64,000 nt of DNA, taken from contig NZ_JAUIRR010000002.1 in NCBI RefSeq assembly GCF_030577135.1, positions 1 through 64,000 on the forward strand, given 5' to 3'. This DNA comes from Sulfurimonas sp. hsl 1-7. Lineage in GTDB: Bacteria; Campylobacterota; Campylobacteria; Campylobacterales; Sulfurimonadaceae. Positions 18,500 to 26,435 of the stretch are shown piece by piece (positions within the stretch are counted from its first letter, which is position 1; each line of letters begins with the position of its first letter). The position numbers and the translations under genes are program-made. The notes below the pieces were generated by a model. The model was not told the origin of the DNA, searched no databases, and was given only the letters and a program-made list of their open reading frames with translations.

Positions 18500-18724
18500 T
18501 TACTTTTTAATTTTAAAACGGTTGTCTTTATGACAATCGTTTTTATCTCCAAATATACACTTTCTATTTTTATAAATCCGAGTCAAAAATATACTAAATA
18601 ATACTGTTGTAAAAATTCCACTAAAAACAGCTTGCGCTATAAGCCCTTGTGAATAAAATACTATTGTCAGGATAATACCTATAATTGAGAATACAAAACA
18701 GATGGGAATCTCCTTATCAAATAT
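18500..18724 (-). CDS. Small membrane-protein ORF lacking a standard start codon
   Basis: The minus strand has an open frame of up to 75 codons (ending TAA at 18500-18502). It encodes FDKEIPICFVFSIIGIILTI, then VFYSQGLIAQ and AVFSGIFTTVLFSIFLTRIY, then a basic tail with two Cys (RKCIFGDKNDCHKDNRF). This reads as two membrane helices joined by a short polar turn. No ATG, GTG or TTG occurs in frame before the first helix. The frame could begin at ATA (18724), possibly a mutated ATG, or at ATT (18709). An AAGGAG (18711-18716) lies six bases before an in-frame ATC (18704). It may be a real gene with a rare start or a recently inactivated one. Family unknown. Confidence 0.4.
   Translation of the reverse strand: MFDKEIPICFVFSIIGIILTIVFYSQGLIAQAVFSGIFTTVLFSIFLTRIYKNRKCIFGDKNDCHKDNRFKIKK
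18515..18545 (+). terminator. Rho-independent terminator after dnaK
   Basis: A 12-bp stem (AAAACGGTTGTC, 18515-18526, against GACAATCGTTTT, 18532-18543) with one G-U pair and a 5-base loop runs into a U-tract on the plus strand. The same bases encode the C-terminus of the small minus-strand ORF at 18500-18724. Confidence 0.85.
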
Positions 18725-18764
18725 ACTAAAATAATATCAAAGTCTATTTTAAAAGAGAGCGTGT

Positions 18765-18780
18765 TACAATTTTTATTATG
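18765..18780 (+). promoter_or_regulatory. -10 box close to the SprA-like start
   Basis: TACAAT at 18765-18770, seven bases, then ATG at 18778. No Shine-Dalgarno within reach; the nearest purine run, AAAAGAGAG, is about 18 bases away. Probable leaderless or near-leaderless mRNA. Confidence 0.4.
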
Positions 18781-19341
18781 CAAATAGGTTCAAATAACTC
18801 TTACAATACAATTGGTGCAAATGTTTATCAACAATCTCAAAACACTAATAAAGAGGATAAAAAAGAATCATCTACGCAAAAAGACTCAAAATCATCAAAT
18901 AATAACCTACTAAAACTAGATGCTTCAGAGCAACAGCAAGTTAATAAACTTCAAGCCAGAGATAGTGAGGTACGTGCACATGAGGCTGCACATAAGGCAG
19001 CAGGTGGTGGACTTGCAGGTTCTGCATCCTTTTCTTACCAAAAAGGGCCTGATGGTAAAATGTATGCTATTGGTGGTGAGGTTCCAATCTCTTTTAAAGA
19101 GGGTTCCACTCCACAAGAGACTATAACAAACGCCAGACAAGTAGTTGCTGCTGCAATGGCACCCGCAAACCCAAGTCCGCAAGATTACTCGGTCGCTTCA
19201 TCTGCACGAATGGTAGAGATGCAAGCGCAGCAAGAACTTGTTAAAGAGCTACAAGATAAACTCAATGCCAAAGATGCTTATAGTTCCAATCAAGCATCAA
19301 ATTCTCAAAATAATACTCAAAACTTAGATATTGCTATATAA
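18778..19341 (+). CDS. SprA-related putative metalloprotease-like protein
   Basis: 187 aa. The core RAHEAAHKAAGGGLAGSASF (about residues 66-85) holds HEAAH (68-72), an HExxH-type zinc motif. It is followed by YQKGPDGKMYAIGGEVPISF and ARQVVAAAMAPANPSPQD, which are diagnostic for the SprA-related family. The N-terminus is low-complexity, rich in Ser, Asn, Gln and Lys, and the C-terminus is Gln/Asn-rich. There is no signal peptide. Whether the family cuts peptides is not established as far as I know. The gene stands alone between the dnaK terminator and a 39-codon gene. Confidence 0.8.
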   Translation: MQIGSNNSYNTIGANVYQQSQNTNKEDKKESSTQKDSKSSNNNLLKLDASEQQQVNKLQARDSEVRAHEAAHKAAGGGLAGSASFSYQKGPDGKMYAIGGEVPISFKEGSTPQETITNARQVVAAAMAPANPSPQDYSVASSARMVEMQAQQELVKELQDKLNAKDAYSSNQASNSQNNTQNLDIAI

Positions 19342-19369
19342 ATAATCAATTTTGTGAACACAATTTGCT

Positions 19370-19375
19370 TATAAT
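19370..19375 (+). promoter_or_regulatory. -10 box for the 39-codon gene
   Basis: TATAAT 42 bases before the ATG at 19418, with AAGGA between. It gives the small gene its own promoter. Confidence 0.5.
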
Positions 19376-19417
19376 ATATTGTTTTACTTTTGTAAAAATC
19401 AATACTAAGGATCTGTC

Positions 19418-19537
19418 ATGAACCATGTTTATGCTGAAGTTGCTCTTTTTAGTGCCCATAATCCTAAGGTGAACCCTAACATAGTATTTTTAAAAATGGT
19501 GAAAGTTAATTTACGGCTTGATGATAAAGGGGGTTGA
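19418..19537 (+). CDS. 39-aa small protein with own promoter and terminator
   Basis: The peptide begins MNHVYAEVALFSAHNPK and ends VKVNLRLDDKGG. It has a proper signal set: -10 at 19370, AAGGA seven bases before the ATG, and a terminator 30 bases after the stop. No membrane segment or Cys is present; the composition suggests a short beta-rich domain. I do not recognise a family. After the stop, TTGATCCAA and TTGGTATCAA (19534-19557) can pair with one bulge. The transcript could also be a small RNA, or the ORF a truncated remnant; the intact signals favour a gene. Confidence 0.55.
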   Translation: MNHVYAEVALFSAHNPKVNPNIVFLKMVKVNLRLDDKGG

Positions 19538-19566
19538 TCCAATCATCTTGGTATCAATCTGTAGTT

Positions 19567-19597
19567 ATCACTCCCTAAAAGGGAGTGGTTGTATTTT
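19567..19597 (+). terminator. Rho-independent terminator of the 39-codon gene
   Basis: CACTCCC-TAAAA-GGGAGTG (19569-19587), a perfect 7-bp stem extendable to 9 bp with one G-U pair, is followed by GTTGTATTTTT on the plus strand. Confidence 0.8.
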
Positions 19598-20316
19598 TAA
19601 AACTCTTCCTCATCGAATTCTGCCATATCTTTTTCATACTGCATCTGTTCTAGTGCCTCATCTGACATGAAAAGCTCTTTCATTTTTTTCACAAAAATAG
19701 TTCTGTCTTTTAACTCTGTAAAGTATGCATACGTTCCATATAACGCACCCACTATTGTCACAATTAAAATTATCTTTTGCAGTGGGTTAAACTTTTGTAC
19801 ATCCTCTTTTACTCTAAACTCACATACACCGCCCGGGCAATGTGTCGCTTTTTCTTTCATAAACAGATTAAACATTTTACACCCTATACAGATTGAAAAT
19901 GCAGCTTCAAAAAAGAGTAAAAACATACAAATTAAACACACTAATACTTTTAGCGGATTTGGCTCAAAACTAATCACCAGATAATAAAACATCGGTACTG
20001 CTATGATAAAACCAAGTCCCCATGCAAAACGCTTTTGTGTTGCACCTACATATTCAGGTGTTTGATTTTGTACAAAAAAGCGTCCCACCATTAAGCTAGG
20101 TGCATAGCGAGGGTTTAGTATTCTAATTAAAAAATCTATAGTAAAAAAAGTGATGAAATACTTTGAAAATACTGCTGTTTGAAGCATAACACCGTTTGTT
20201 AAACCGATAAATGCTCCTACAAAAAGTAAAGCTGCCGCAGCTCTAGCTTCACGCTCGTTAAGTACTCTTACTTCATATCCTGGAACTTTTTCTCCATATT
20301 CCGGTAAAAACCCCAT
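19597..20316 (-). CDS. DUF4395-family membrane protein
   Basis: 239 aa. The conserved DUF4395 region is visible: RILNPRYAPSLMVGRFFVQN, QTPEYVGATQKRFAWGLGF and a helix ending CIGCKMFNLF. I count about five to six membrane segments, then a charged acidic C-terminal tail (MQYEKDMAEFDEEEF). The family's function is unknown, but its genes often sit next to thioredoxin-like genes, as here (TlpA-like at 20923). The NosL-like lipoprotein gene ends 10 bases upstream, so the two form an operon. Confidence 0.85.
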   Translation of the reverse strand: MGFLPEYGEKVPGYEVRVLNEREARAAAALLFVGAFIGLTNGVMLQTAVFSKYFITFFTIDFLIRILNPRYAPSLMVGRFFVQNQTPEYVGATQKRFAWGLGFIIAVPMFYYLVISFEPNPLKVLVCLICMFLLFFEAAFSICIGCKMFNLFMKEKATHCPGGVCEFRVKEDVQKFNPLQKIILIVTIVGALYGTYAYFTELKDRTIFVKKMKELFMSDEALEQMQYEKDMAEFDEEEF

Positions 20317-20326
20317 CTATGTCCTT

Positions 20327-20833
20327 CTACTGAAAATCTTTTTGTGCCTCTTTTAAAGCACCGTTAAAATCCATGATCTCTCCACCATGTTTTTTCTGAA
20401 ATTGTTTTGCCGCTTCCAAAGTACTGAAACCGTATTTACTCACACGGCTCATAGTCCCTCTTACATTGCTTCCAACTACATAGTAAGCTTCAAGCACAGG
20501 AATAGGCTTTAGAGTAGTTACATTGATAACTTGTGGATTTTTCAACTCTACACCTTGATTTAAATGATCAGCCAGACAGTGAATAGAGCAGTACTGATAT
20601 TTACGATTTGCATCCTCTGCAATATAGCCAGTTTTATAAAACTTCACTAGATTCATACCACATAAATGACAGTGATATTTTTCTTTCCCTTCTTGTACCA
20701 GTACAGCATCTTTTTCACTTACTGACTGAAACATAGCTTTTGGTTTTGGATGTGCCTTGTGTGTCATCTCAGATTTTTGACTACAACCTGCGAATCCTAT
20801 TAAAAACAGCGCTAAAATTATATTTTTCAACAT
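20327..20833 (-). CDS. NosL-like lipoprotein
   Basis: 168 aa from ATG 20833 (AGAAGGA upstream); a longer frame to 20866 would place an odd extension before the signal peptide. The lipobox GFAGC (Cys17) marks an outer-periplasmic lipoprotein. The NosL-type features are KYHCHLCGMNLVKFYKTGY, KYQYCSIHC and a C-terminal VVGSNVRGTMSRVSKYGF with STLEAAKQFQKKHGG. NosL proteins deliver Cu(I) to N2O reductase, but relatives occur away from nos genes, and none is seen here. A general copper- or thiol-related role is therefore as likely. Confidence 0.82.
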   Translation of the reverse strand: MLKNIILALFLIGFAGCSQKSEMTHKAHPKPKAMFQSVSEKDAVLVQEGKEKYHCHLCGMNLVKFYKTGYIAEDANRKYQYCSIHCLADHLNQGVELKNPQVINVTTLKPIPVLEAYYVVGSNVRGTMSRVSKYGFSTLEAAKQFQKKHGGEIMDFNGALKEAQKDFQ

Positions 20834-20869
20834 ATCAATTTTCCTTCTATATAATATCAATTTCAATAA

Positions 20870-20895
20870 AATTGTAACTTTTTATCATTACAATT
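20870..20895. promoter_or_regulatory. Symmetric divergent promoter, NosL-like / TlpA-like genes
   Basis: AATTGTAA-N10-TTACAATT is a perfect 8-bp inverted repeat. Each arm contains TACAAT oriented outward: on the minus strand at 20871-20876 and on the plus strand at 20889-20894. The repeat may be just two facing -10 boxes or also an operator. A direct repeat ATATCAATTT (20832-20841 and 20854-20863) flanks the left side. Confidence 0.4.
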
Positions 20896-20922
20896 ATATT
20901 AAATCAATCAAAAAGGGAACGT

Positions 20923-21429
20923 ATGTTCAAAAAGAAAATAATTCACTATGCAAAAGAACTGCTTTTTGTTATTCTGTTTATGACTCTTATAGCTAATATA
21001 CTAAGTTTGTATAAAAGTCAGGACTTAAATAAAGAAGCTTTAAAAATCACTACTTTTAAACTTATAGATAATTCAAAATATCAAATAGACAACACTAAAC
21101 CTTTGCTTATACATTTTTGGGCTACATGGTGTCCTACATGTAAACTTGAATCTTCAAATATAGAGCTATTATCTAAATACTATAATGTTGTTACAATTGC
21201 TGTTAACTCTGGAAGCGACTATGAGGTTCACTCCTATCTTAAAGAGAGAGATTTAAATTTTAAAGTAGTAAACGACACAAACTCGGAACTTTCTAAAATA
21301 TTTAACATTCAAGCATATCCTACTACATTTATCTATGATAAAAAGCAAAACTTAGTTTTTGGAGAAGTTGGTTATACAAGTACTTTTGGATTGTTTTTAC
21401 GAATGTGGTGGGTAGATTTTCTAAAATAA
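20923..21429 (+). CDS. TlpA/ScsD-like membrane-anchored thioredoxin
   Basis: 168 aa. One N-terminal membrane helix (LLFVILFMTLIANILSLY) is followed by a periplasmic thioredoxin domain with PLLIHFWATWCPTCKLES (C70, C73) and the cis-proline loop AYPTTFIYD. It is likely a periplasmic disulphide reductase or oxidoreductase, such as those used in cytochrome c maturation or copper tolerance. AAAGGGAACGT precedes the ATG. It is divergent from the NosL-like/DUF4395 pair, which suggests a joint role in thiol or copper handling. Confidence 0.87.
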   Translation: MFKKKIIHYAKELLFVILFMTLIANILSLYKSQDLNKEALKITTFKLIDNSKYQIDNTKPLLIHFWATWCPTCKLESSNIELLSKYYNVVTIAVNSGSDYEVHSYLKERDLNFKVVNDTNSELSKIFNIQAYPTTFIYDKKQNLVFGEVGYTSTFGLFLRMWWVDFLK

Positions 21430-21442
21430 CAGGGGTAAGTAG

Positions 21443-21465
21443 GATAAAAGCCTTACGCTTTTATC
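21443..21465. terminator. Bidirectional hairpin between convergent TlpA-like and Mo-oxidoreductase genes
   Basis: GATAAAAGC-CTTAC-GCTTTTATC, a perfect 9-bp stem with a 5-base loop. It includes the stop codon of the minus-strand molybdoenzyme (21453-21455). The T-rich arm could act as a weak terminator both ways. Confidence 0.5.
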
Positions 21466-24400
21466 TCTACTTTATAAGCTTTGTCCGATAGTGGAACCCA
21501 TGGACGCTTAATGTGTTGTGGACGACGTAACTTATCGTTCTCGTTTAGTGGACGAGTAAGTTGGTCTCTCCATCCTTGGTAAATTTTGAAGTTATTTTCA
21601 TAGTTAACATAGATGTCACCTATTTTATCACCAGCTTGAGCAGGCTCTAAAATAACTTTTTGGTGCCAACAGTGCATACCAGAAATTGGATCCGGGTGTG
21701 CAGCAGCTACAGCATTTTGCCATGAACCACTTAGACCATCCCACCAGATATTTCCGCTATCACGGTTATAGTCAGCAAAACGTTCAGTATGGAAAGGTAC
21801 GATACCTTGAGTATATTTCAGTTTACCTACTTTACCATCCATTACAAGTTCAGCAGTTGGAACACCAAAGCTGTTTAATCCACTTGTACCATCGTAATCT
21901 TCAATTTTAATTTGACCTTCTGCAGTACCTGCATTTTCTACTTTAGCAGCCATGAATTGAGGGTCATTCATATTTCTTGCAACCGGTTGAGAAGCAACTT
22001 TACCGTCAGTAACACCGTTAGGGATACTTACAGAGTTAACAAGTTTCCATCTACCACCGTGGTGTGAACAAGCTAAAGTACCTGGTAATACACCTTCAGT
22101 TGGTACAGCCATAGCAACAAAGTGACCAGACTCTAAACCAGTTACTGAATCCACGATTCTAACACGGATAGCATCACCACGTTTGAAACCTTGACGCTTA
22201 GCATCTTTAGTTGAGATCCAGATTGGATCGTGGTTTTGCGAGATCTCCATTAAGTGTTTAGAGTTCGCAGAACGTGTATGAATGTTGTACGGTAAACGGA
22301 ATACAGTATTTAACGCATACGAGTTCTCTTCAGTCATATATGTATGGTCTACATGAGATACGATGTGTTCCATTCTTTTTTTCTCTTCCGGTGTTCTCGG
22401 ATAGAATGGAATTGCATATTCTGGCCATTTCCAGTCATCAGCTAACCACTCACAGAAGAAGTCAAGTTTCTTATCCATTGTTGCGAAACCTTCCATTTTC
22501 TTACCGTCAATCTCGATACCGATAGAGTGTTTTTTACCATCATGCTCAACAGACATAACACCTGTACGTTTATCAATATGTACGTGATGTTTGTTATATT
22601 TTTTACCGTGAGCGATATAGTTATTACCCTCTTCTTTAATCTCACGCTCTTGTGCAGAGTAGATTTTACTCTCTTCCATCCAAGCACCGTGATCTCTCAT
22701 ATACTCATAAACTGGGTATTCTTTATCTTTGTATCTTGCATCAGATGTAGCAGTTGCTTTAAGATTTGGTAAGTTATCACCAAATGCAGCATCATACCAC
22801 TCAGCAATTGTAACAGGTTTACCAGGATTCTTTTTAGATTCCCACATTTTCTTGATACCAAGTTTACCAGTTGGATCGATGTAGTTAACACACATATCAA
22901 ACCAGAACTCATTCTCTTCCCAAACTTCACCAAGACCAGCTTTGATGTGTGCTTCAAGTGTAGCACGGTTAGGGTTAGTCGGTTTCCATCCAGCTTTTTC
23001 TAATGCAACTCTCATTACCGGTTGACGGAATGAAGTCCATCTTGCAGGCATTGTTGCTTCAGAGTGTTGATCGTGACGCTCACCAGCTAAACCAACAGGT
23101 AAGATATAGTCAACATGCCAGTTTGTTTCAGACCAAGTTGGTGAAAGGTTGAAAGTAAGTTCCATTTTCTTTTCATCTTTAAGAACCTCTAACCATCTGA
23201 AACCATCCGGGTTAATCCATACCGGGTTATACATACGAGGAATCCATACAGCAAGTTTAGTTGGAACGTTAAGTCCTTTAGCTTGCCATTTCTTTTGCCA
23301 CTCTGTATCAGTTAGGAGGTGTGGTAACAAGAATGATAACTCGTAAGTTGATAATGGCCATTCAGGCGGCCAAGTTAATTCGTTGTAAACATCTACAGGA
23401 GCAACGTTAGCACCACGTTTACCTTGACCAACAGTAGCAGCCCCACCTTTACCAGCAACAGAAATTACGTGCCAGTGGTGGAAGAAAGTACCACCCTCTG
23501 GTCCGATAGCACCACGAAGAGCAATTGGTAAATAACCAGTTCTACCACTCATCCAACCACCACGGTTACCAGCAGCAGTTGCACGCCAGAAGTAAGAAGA
23601 GATTGAAGTACCAGCCCAGATAAACATTTCATAAAGTTTCTCTAGTTTATATGCAGGAACGTGTGTCTCTTTTGAAACGTGCTCTAATGTATATGGAGTA
23701 TATAACTCTTTAATAGTATCTAAGAATGCATCGAAATCGTTCTTAGTAGGTACTTTAGAGATATACCCTTTTTCTACCATATACTCTAAGTATTTTTTGT
23801 TATCTAAGAATACTTCCCAGTTCATCCATTTTTTAACGAAATCACGGTTTACTTTACCTTCGTTAAGAATTCTTTGTGTTAAGTATAGATAGATTAAAGG
23901 CTCAGTACCAGGCCATGCAGCAATCCAAAGGTCTGCCATACCAGCAGAGTTAGACATACGTGGGTCCATAACTACAAGTTTTGCACCTTTAGCTCTTGCA
24001 TCAGCGATAAATGAAGCTGACTGTTGGAAATAGTGACCAGCATCAGCAGCGTGAGAAGAGTTAAGGAAAATTAACTTAGCGTTAGCCCAATCCGGAGATG
24101 TTCTATCGTCATTTGCCCATTGAATTGTTGGTGTACGACCACCTGATGAACAGATGTTTGTATGTGAATTGAATGCATCACAACCAAGTGTATGCCATAC
24201 TTTACCAGTAAATCCGTTCTCATTTGGACGACCAACGTGGAACATTACAGATTTTTTAGATAACTCGTCACCTTTAGCTAATGTATCTCCCATCTTCTTA
24301 CCGATAGTAGTCATAGCTTCATCCCATGTAGTACGGATCCATTTACCTTCACCACGAGCAGAACCTGGAGCACGCTTTAATGGGAATGCAATACGATCCG

Positions 24401-24845
24401 GATCGTACATTTGAGATTGTGTAGCGTAACCTTTTGCACAGTTTCTACCACGAGAACCTGGGTGCAGTGGGTTACCCATATATTTTTTAACTGTGAATGA
24501 TTTTTTATCGATCCATGCAGTTAAACCACAAGAAGCCTCACAGTTTGAACATGCAGTTGGAACGATTGTATAATCATTAACTTCGATACCATCCGGATTT
24601 GATTCACTTCTTACACCGTGACGATCAATACCACCACGTTTCCAATCATCACCATCTAATTCTTTAAAATCTGACCACTCTTCCATTGGAGGATAGAATG
24701 ATAATGAATCCGGAGTATTAGTAAATTTGCTCTCTTCAACAGATTCAGCGATAGCATCAGTTGTAAAAACACCCTTTGCAATTGCAGCACCAGCAACAGT
24801 AAATGCAGCACCTTTTAAAAATGTTCTTCTACTTTCTAAATACAT
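21453..24845 (-). CDS. Molybdopterin oxidoreductase catalytic subunit, Tat-exported
   Basis: 1130 aa. A twin-arginine signal (SRRTFLKG, residues 5-12) directs folded export. An N-terminal [4Fe-4S] site is formed by C99, C102, C106 and C136. The segment NICSSGGRT places Cys232 as the probable Mo ligand. Conserved elements include GRNCAKG, LNSSHAADAGHYFQQ, KLVVMDPRMSNSA and the C-terminal cofactor-binding part ACSHHGGRWK. With the next two genes it makes a three-subunit complex of the DMSO-reductase (CISM) superfamily, the group of polysulfide, thiosulfate, tetrathionate and arsenate reductases. The length is unusually large for PsrA (about 760) and nearer TtrA-type enzymes. The substrate cannot be read from sequence. 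Confidence 0.9.
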   Translation of the reverse strand: MYLESRRTFLKGAAFTVAGAAIAKGVFTTDAIAESVEESKFTNTPDSLSFYPPMEEWSDFKELDGDDWKRGGIDRHGVRSESNPDGIEVNDYTIVPTACSNCEASCGLTAWIDKKSFTVKKYMGNPLHPGSRGRNCAKGYATQSQMYDPDRIAFPLKRAPGSARGEGKWIRTTWDEAMTTIGKKMGDTLAKGDELSKKSVMFHVGRPNENGFTGKVWHTLGCDAFNSHTNICSSGGRTPTIQWANDDRTSPDWANAKLIFLNSSHAADAGHYFQQSASFIADARAKGAKLVVMDPRMSNSAGMADLWIAAWPGTEPLIYLYLTQRILNEGKVNRDFVKKWMNWEVFLDNKKYLEYMVEKGYISKVPTKNDFDAFLDTIKELYTPYTLEHVSKETHVPAYKLEKLYEMFIWAGTSISSYFWRATAAGNRGGWMSGRTGYLPIALRGAIGPEGGTFFHHWHVISVAGKGGAATVGQGKRGANVAPVDVYNELTWPPEWPLSTYELSFLLPHLLTDTEWQKKWQAKGLNVPTKLAVWIPRMYNPVWINPDGFRWLEVLKDEKKMELTFNLSPTWSETNWHVDYILPVGLAGERHDQHSEATMPARWTSFRQPVMRVALEKAGWKPTNPNRATLEAHIKAGLGEVWEENEFWFDMCVNYIDPTGKLGIKKMWESKKNPGKPVTIAEWYDAAFGDNLPNLKATATSDARYKDKEYPVYEYMRDHGAWMEESKIYSAQEREIKEEGNNYIAHGKKYNKHHVHIDKRTGVMSVEHDGKKHSIGIEIDGKKMEGFATMDKKLDFFCEWLADDWKWPEYAIPFYPRTPEEKKRMEHIVSHVDHTYMTEENSYALNTVFRLPYNIHTRSANSKHLMEISQNHDPIWISTKDAKRQGFKRGDAIRVRIVDSVTGLESGHFVAMAVPTEGVLPGTLACSHHGGRWKLVNSVSIPNGVTDGKVASQPVARNMNDPQFMAAKVENAGTAEGQIKIEDYDGTSGLNSFGVPTAELVMDGKVGKLKYTQGIVPFHTERFADYNRDSGNIWWDGLSGSWQNAVAAAHPDPISGMHCWHQKVILEPAQAGDKIGDIYVNYENNFKIYQGWRDQLTRPLNENDKLRRPQHIKRPWVPLSDKAYKVEIKA

Positions 24846-24859
24846 TTATAATCCTCTTC

Positions 24860-25762
24860 TTAACTTAACGGTAATAATTGTGGTATTACTAACCAAACGT
24901 GTTTAACAACCCATAACCCAGCGATTGCTAAAATTGCTGCTAAATTTAACATAGCAGTTGAGTTATTTACTCTACTTAATGCTACAAGTAACATTGGTAA
25001 GATATATGCTGTCCATTGACCAATCCAGAACATAGTTGCATATTCACCGTGACCTTTAACATAATCAATAATTGCAGCAACTTCTTCAGCTTTCATTGAA
25101 CCGAAGATATACTCTGACATATAGATAATAAATGCCATTAATGCACTTAATCCAAGTACAGCACCGAAAAATCTTCTTGTTTCATCACTTAATTTAGATC
25201 CACCGATTAAGATCATAGCTGCAGAACCAGATAGTGTAGCTGCTAAAATCATTTGTGCAGACTCAGTTGGCATTTGCCATAATTCACGAGCTGTAGCTTC
25301 TGCCATAATACCAGCAGTATATAGCGTAACAGGGATAGCAAGTAAAGTTACCCAGAATAATAATTTGTCAAATGCTTCTGTGTTGTTTCTTAACAGCATA
25401 ACAACGATCATTAGGAACTCTAAACCAACAAACAGTGTAGCCATCCATGCACCAACTGTAATTGCAGAAGTCCAGTGTGGATATACGAAAATATGCCACA
25501 TTCTCCACATTTGGTGAAGGTCTAACCATGTGAATAGTAAGAAGATATTCATAAATACGAACGATACGATAAGTGTAGAAGTTCTTAAACCTTCCATCTC
25601 ATTTGCATTTTTCTTCATTAATAGGAAAAGCATAAAGATCAAACCAGTACCTATACTTTTCGCCCACATATTCATAGTAACATACCAACCCCAAAAGATA
25701 TCCGGTAAAGCTACGTCCAAAGTTACTACAGCGTTTGTAGCTGCTAAAGTTTCATGTACCAT
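24860..25762 (-). CDS. NrfD/PsrC-like membrane anchor and quinone-site subunit
   Basis: 300 aa, nearly all membrane: about eight to nine helices, starting with IFWGWYVTMNMWAKSIGTG. NrfD-type subunits carry no haem and exchange electrons with the quinone pool. The order Fe-S, NrfD, Mo subunit is that of a CISM operon. Its ATG overlaps the stop of the Fe-S gene by one base (TAATG), and the Mo subunit starts 14 bases after its stop, so all three are coupled. Confidence 0.92.
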   Translation of the reverse strand: MVHETLAATNAVVTLDVALPDIFWGWYVTMNMWAKSIGTGLIFMLFLLMKKNANEMEGLRTSTLIVSFVFMNIFLLFTWLDLHQMWRMWHIFVYPHWTSAITVGAWMATLFVGLEFLMIVVMLLRNNTEAFDKLLFWVTLLAIPVTLYTAGIMAEATARELWQMPTESAQMILAATLSGSAAMILIGGSKLSDETRRFFGAVLGLSALMAFIIYMSEYIFGSMKAEEVAAIIDYVKGHGEYATMFWIGQWTAYILPMLLVALSRVNNSTAMLNLAAILAIAGLWVVKHVWLVIPQLLPLS

Positions 25763-26400
25763 TAGTGATGCCCTCCTAGTGGAAGTTTAGTGATATTATT
25801 GAATAAGTTATGTCCCTCTTCTCTTTTTGAAGCAAGTGGGTTAAGAGTAACGTTTCCACCACCAGTATAGTAATGATGAGGGTTAGTACCTTTTTCAGGT
25901 TTACGAACTTGAACATCACCTTGGTGAGACTGAATATATTTAGAGATGTTTGATGTTGGATCATCTAAATCACCAAAGATATTTGCTTGAACTGGACATG
26001 CAACAACACACGCTGGCATCATTGAAGAAGCGATACGGTGAGCACAATATGTACACTTATCAGCTGTTTGTGTTTGTGGATCGATATAGATCGCTCCATA
26101 TGGACAAGCCATTACACAACCTGCACAACCGATACATCTTTCTTTATCAATGTTAACAATTCCATTATCTAAGTAGTGTAACGCACTTACCGGACAAATT
26201 CTCTCGCATGGAGCATTTTCACAGTGGTTACATCTTAGAGGTGTAAATGTTCTTTTAGTTTCTGGGAAAGTCCCAACGTCTACATATTTAACACGTAATC
26301 TCCATGTACTAAGTGGAACCTCATTTTCCACTTTACATGCGATCTCACAACCTTTACATCCCATACATAGATGCAAATCAACTAGGAAACCTAATTGCAT
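25762..26400 (-). CDS. Four-cluster ferredoxin subunit of the Mo-oxidoreductase
   Basis: 212 aa from ATG 26400. AAAGGAG sits five bases before it, so the longer frame to 26418 is not used. It has sixteen Cys in four groups: CMGCKGCEIAC near the start, CNHCENAPCERIC, CIGCAGCVMAC, and CTYC with CVVAC. That is the pattern of four [4Fe-4S] clusters of PsrB/DmsB-type electron transfer subunits. It passes electrons between the NrfD-like anchor and the Mo subunit. It has no signal of its own; such subunits travel with the Tat-exported partner. Confidence 0.95.
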   Translation of the reverse strand: MQLGFLVDLHLCMGCKGCEIACKVENEVPLSTWRLRVKYVDVGTFPETKRTFTPLRCNHCENAPCERICPVSALHYLDNGIVNIDKERCIGCAGCVMACPYGAIYIDPQTQTADKCTYCAHRIASSMMPACVVACPVQANIFGDLDDPTSNISKYIQSHQGDVQVRKPEKGTNPHHYYTGGGNVTLNPLASKREEGHNLFNNITKLPLGGHH

Positions 26401-26435
26401 ATATTCTCCTTTGACCAAATACGGCTAGTTTAATA

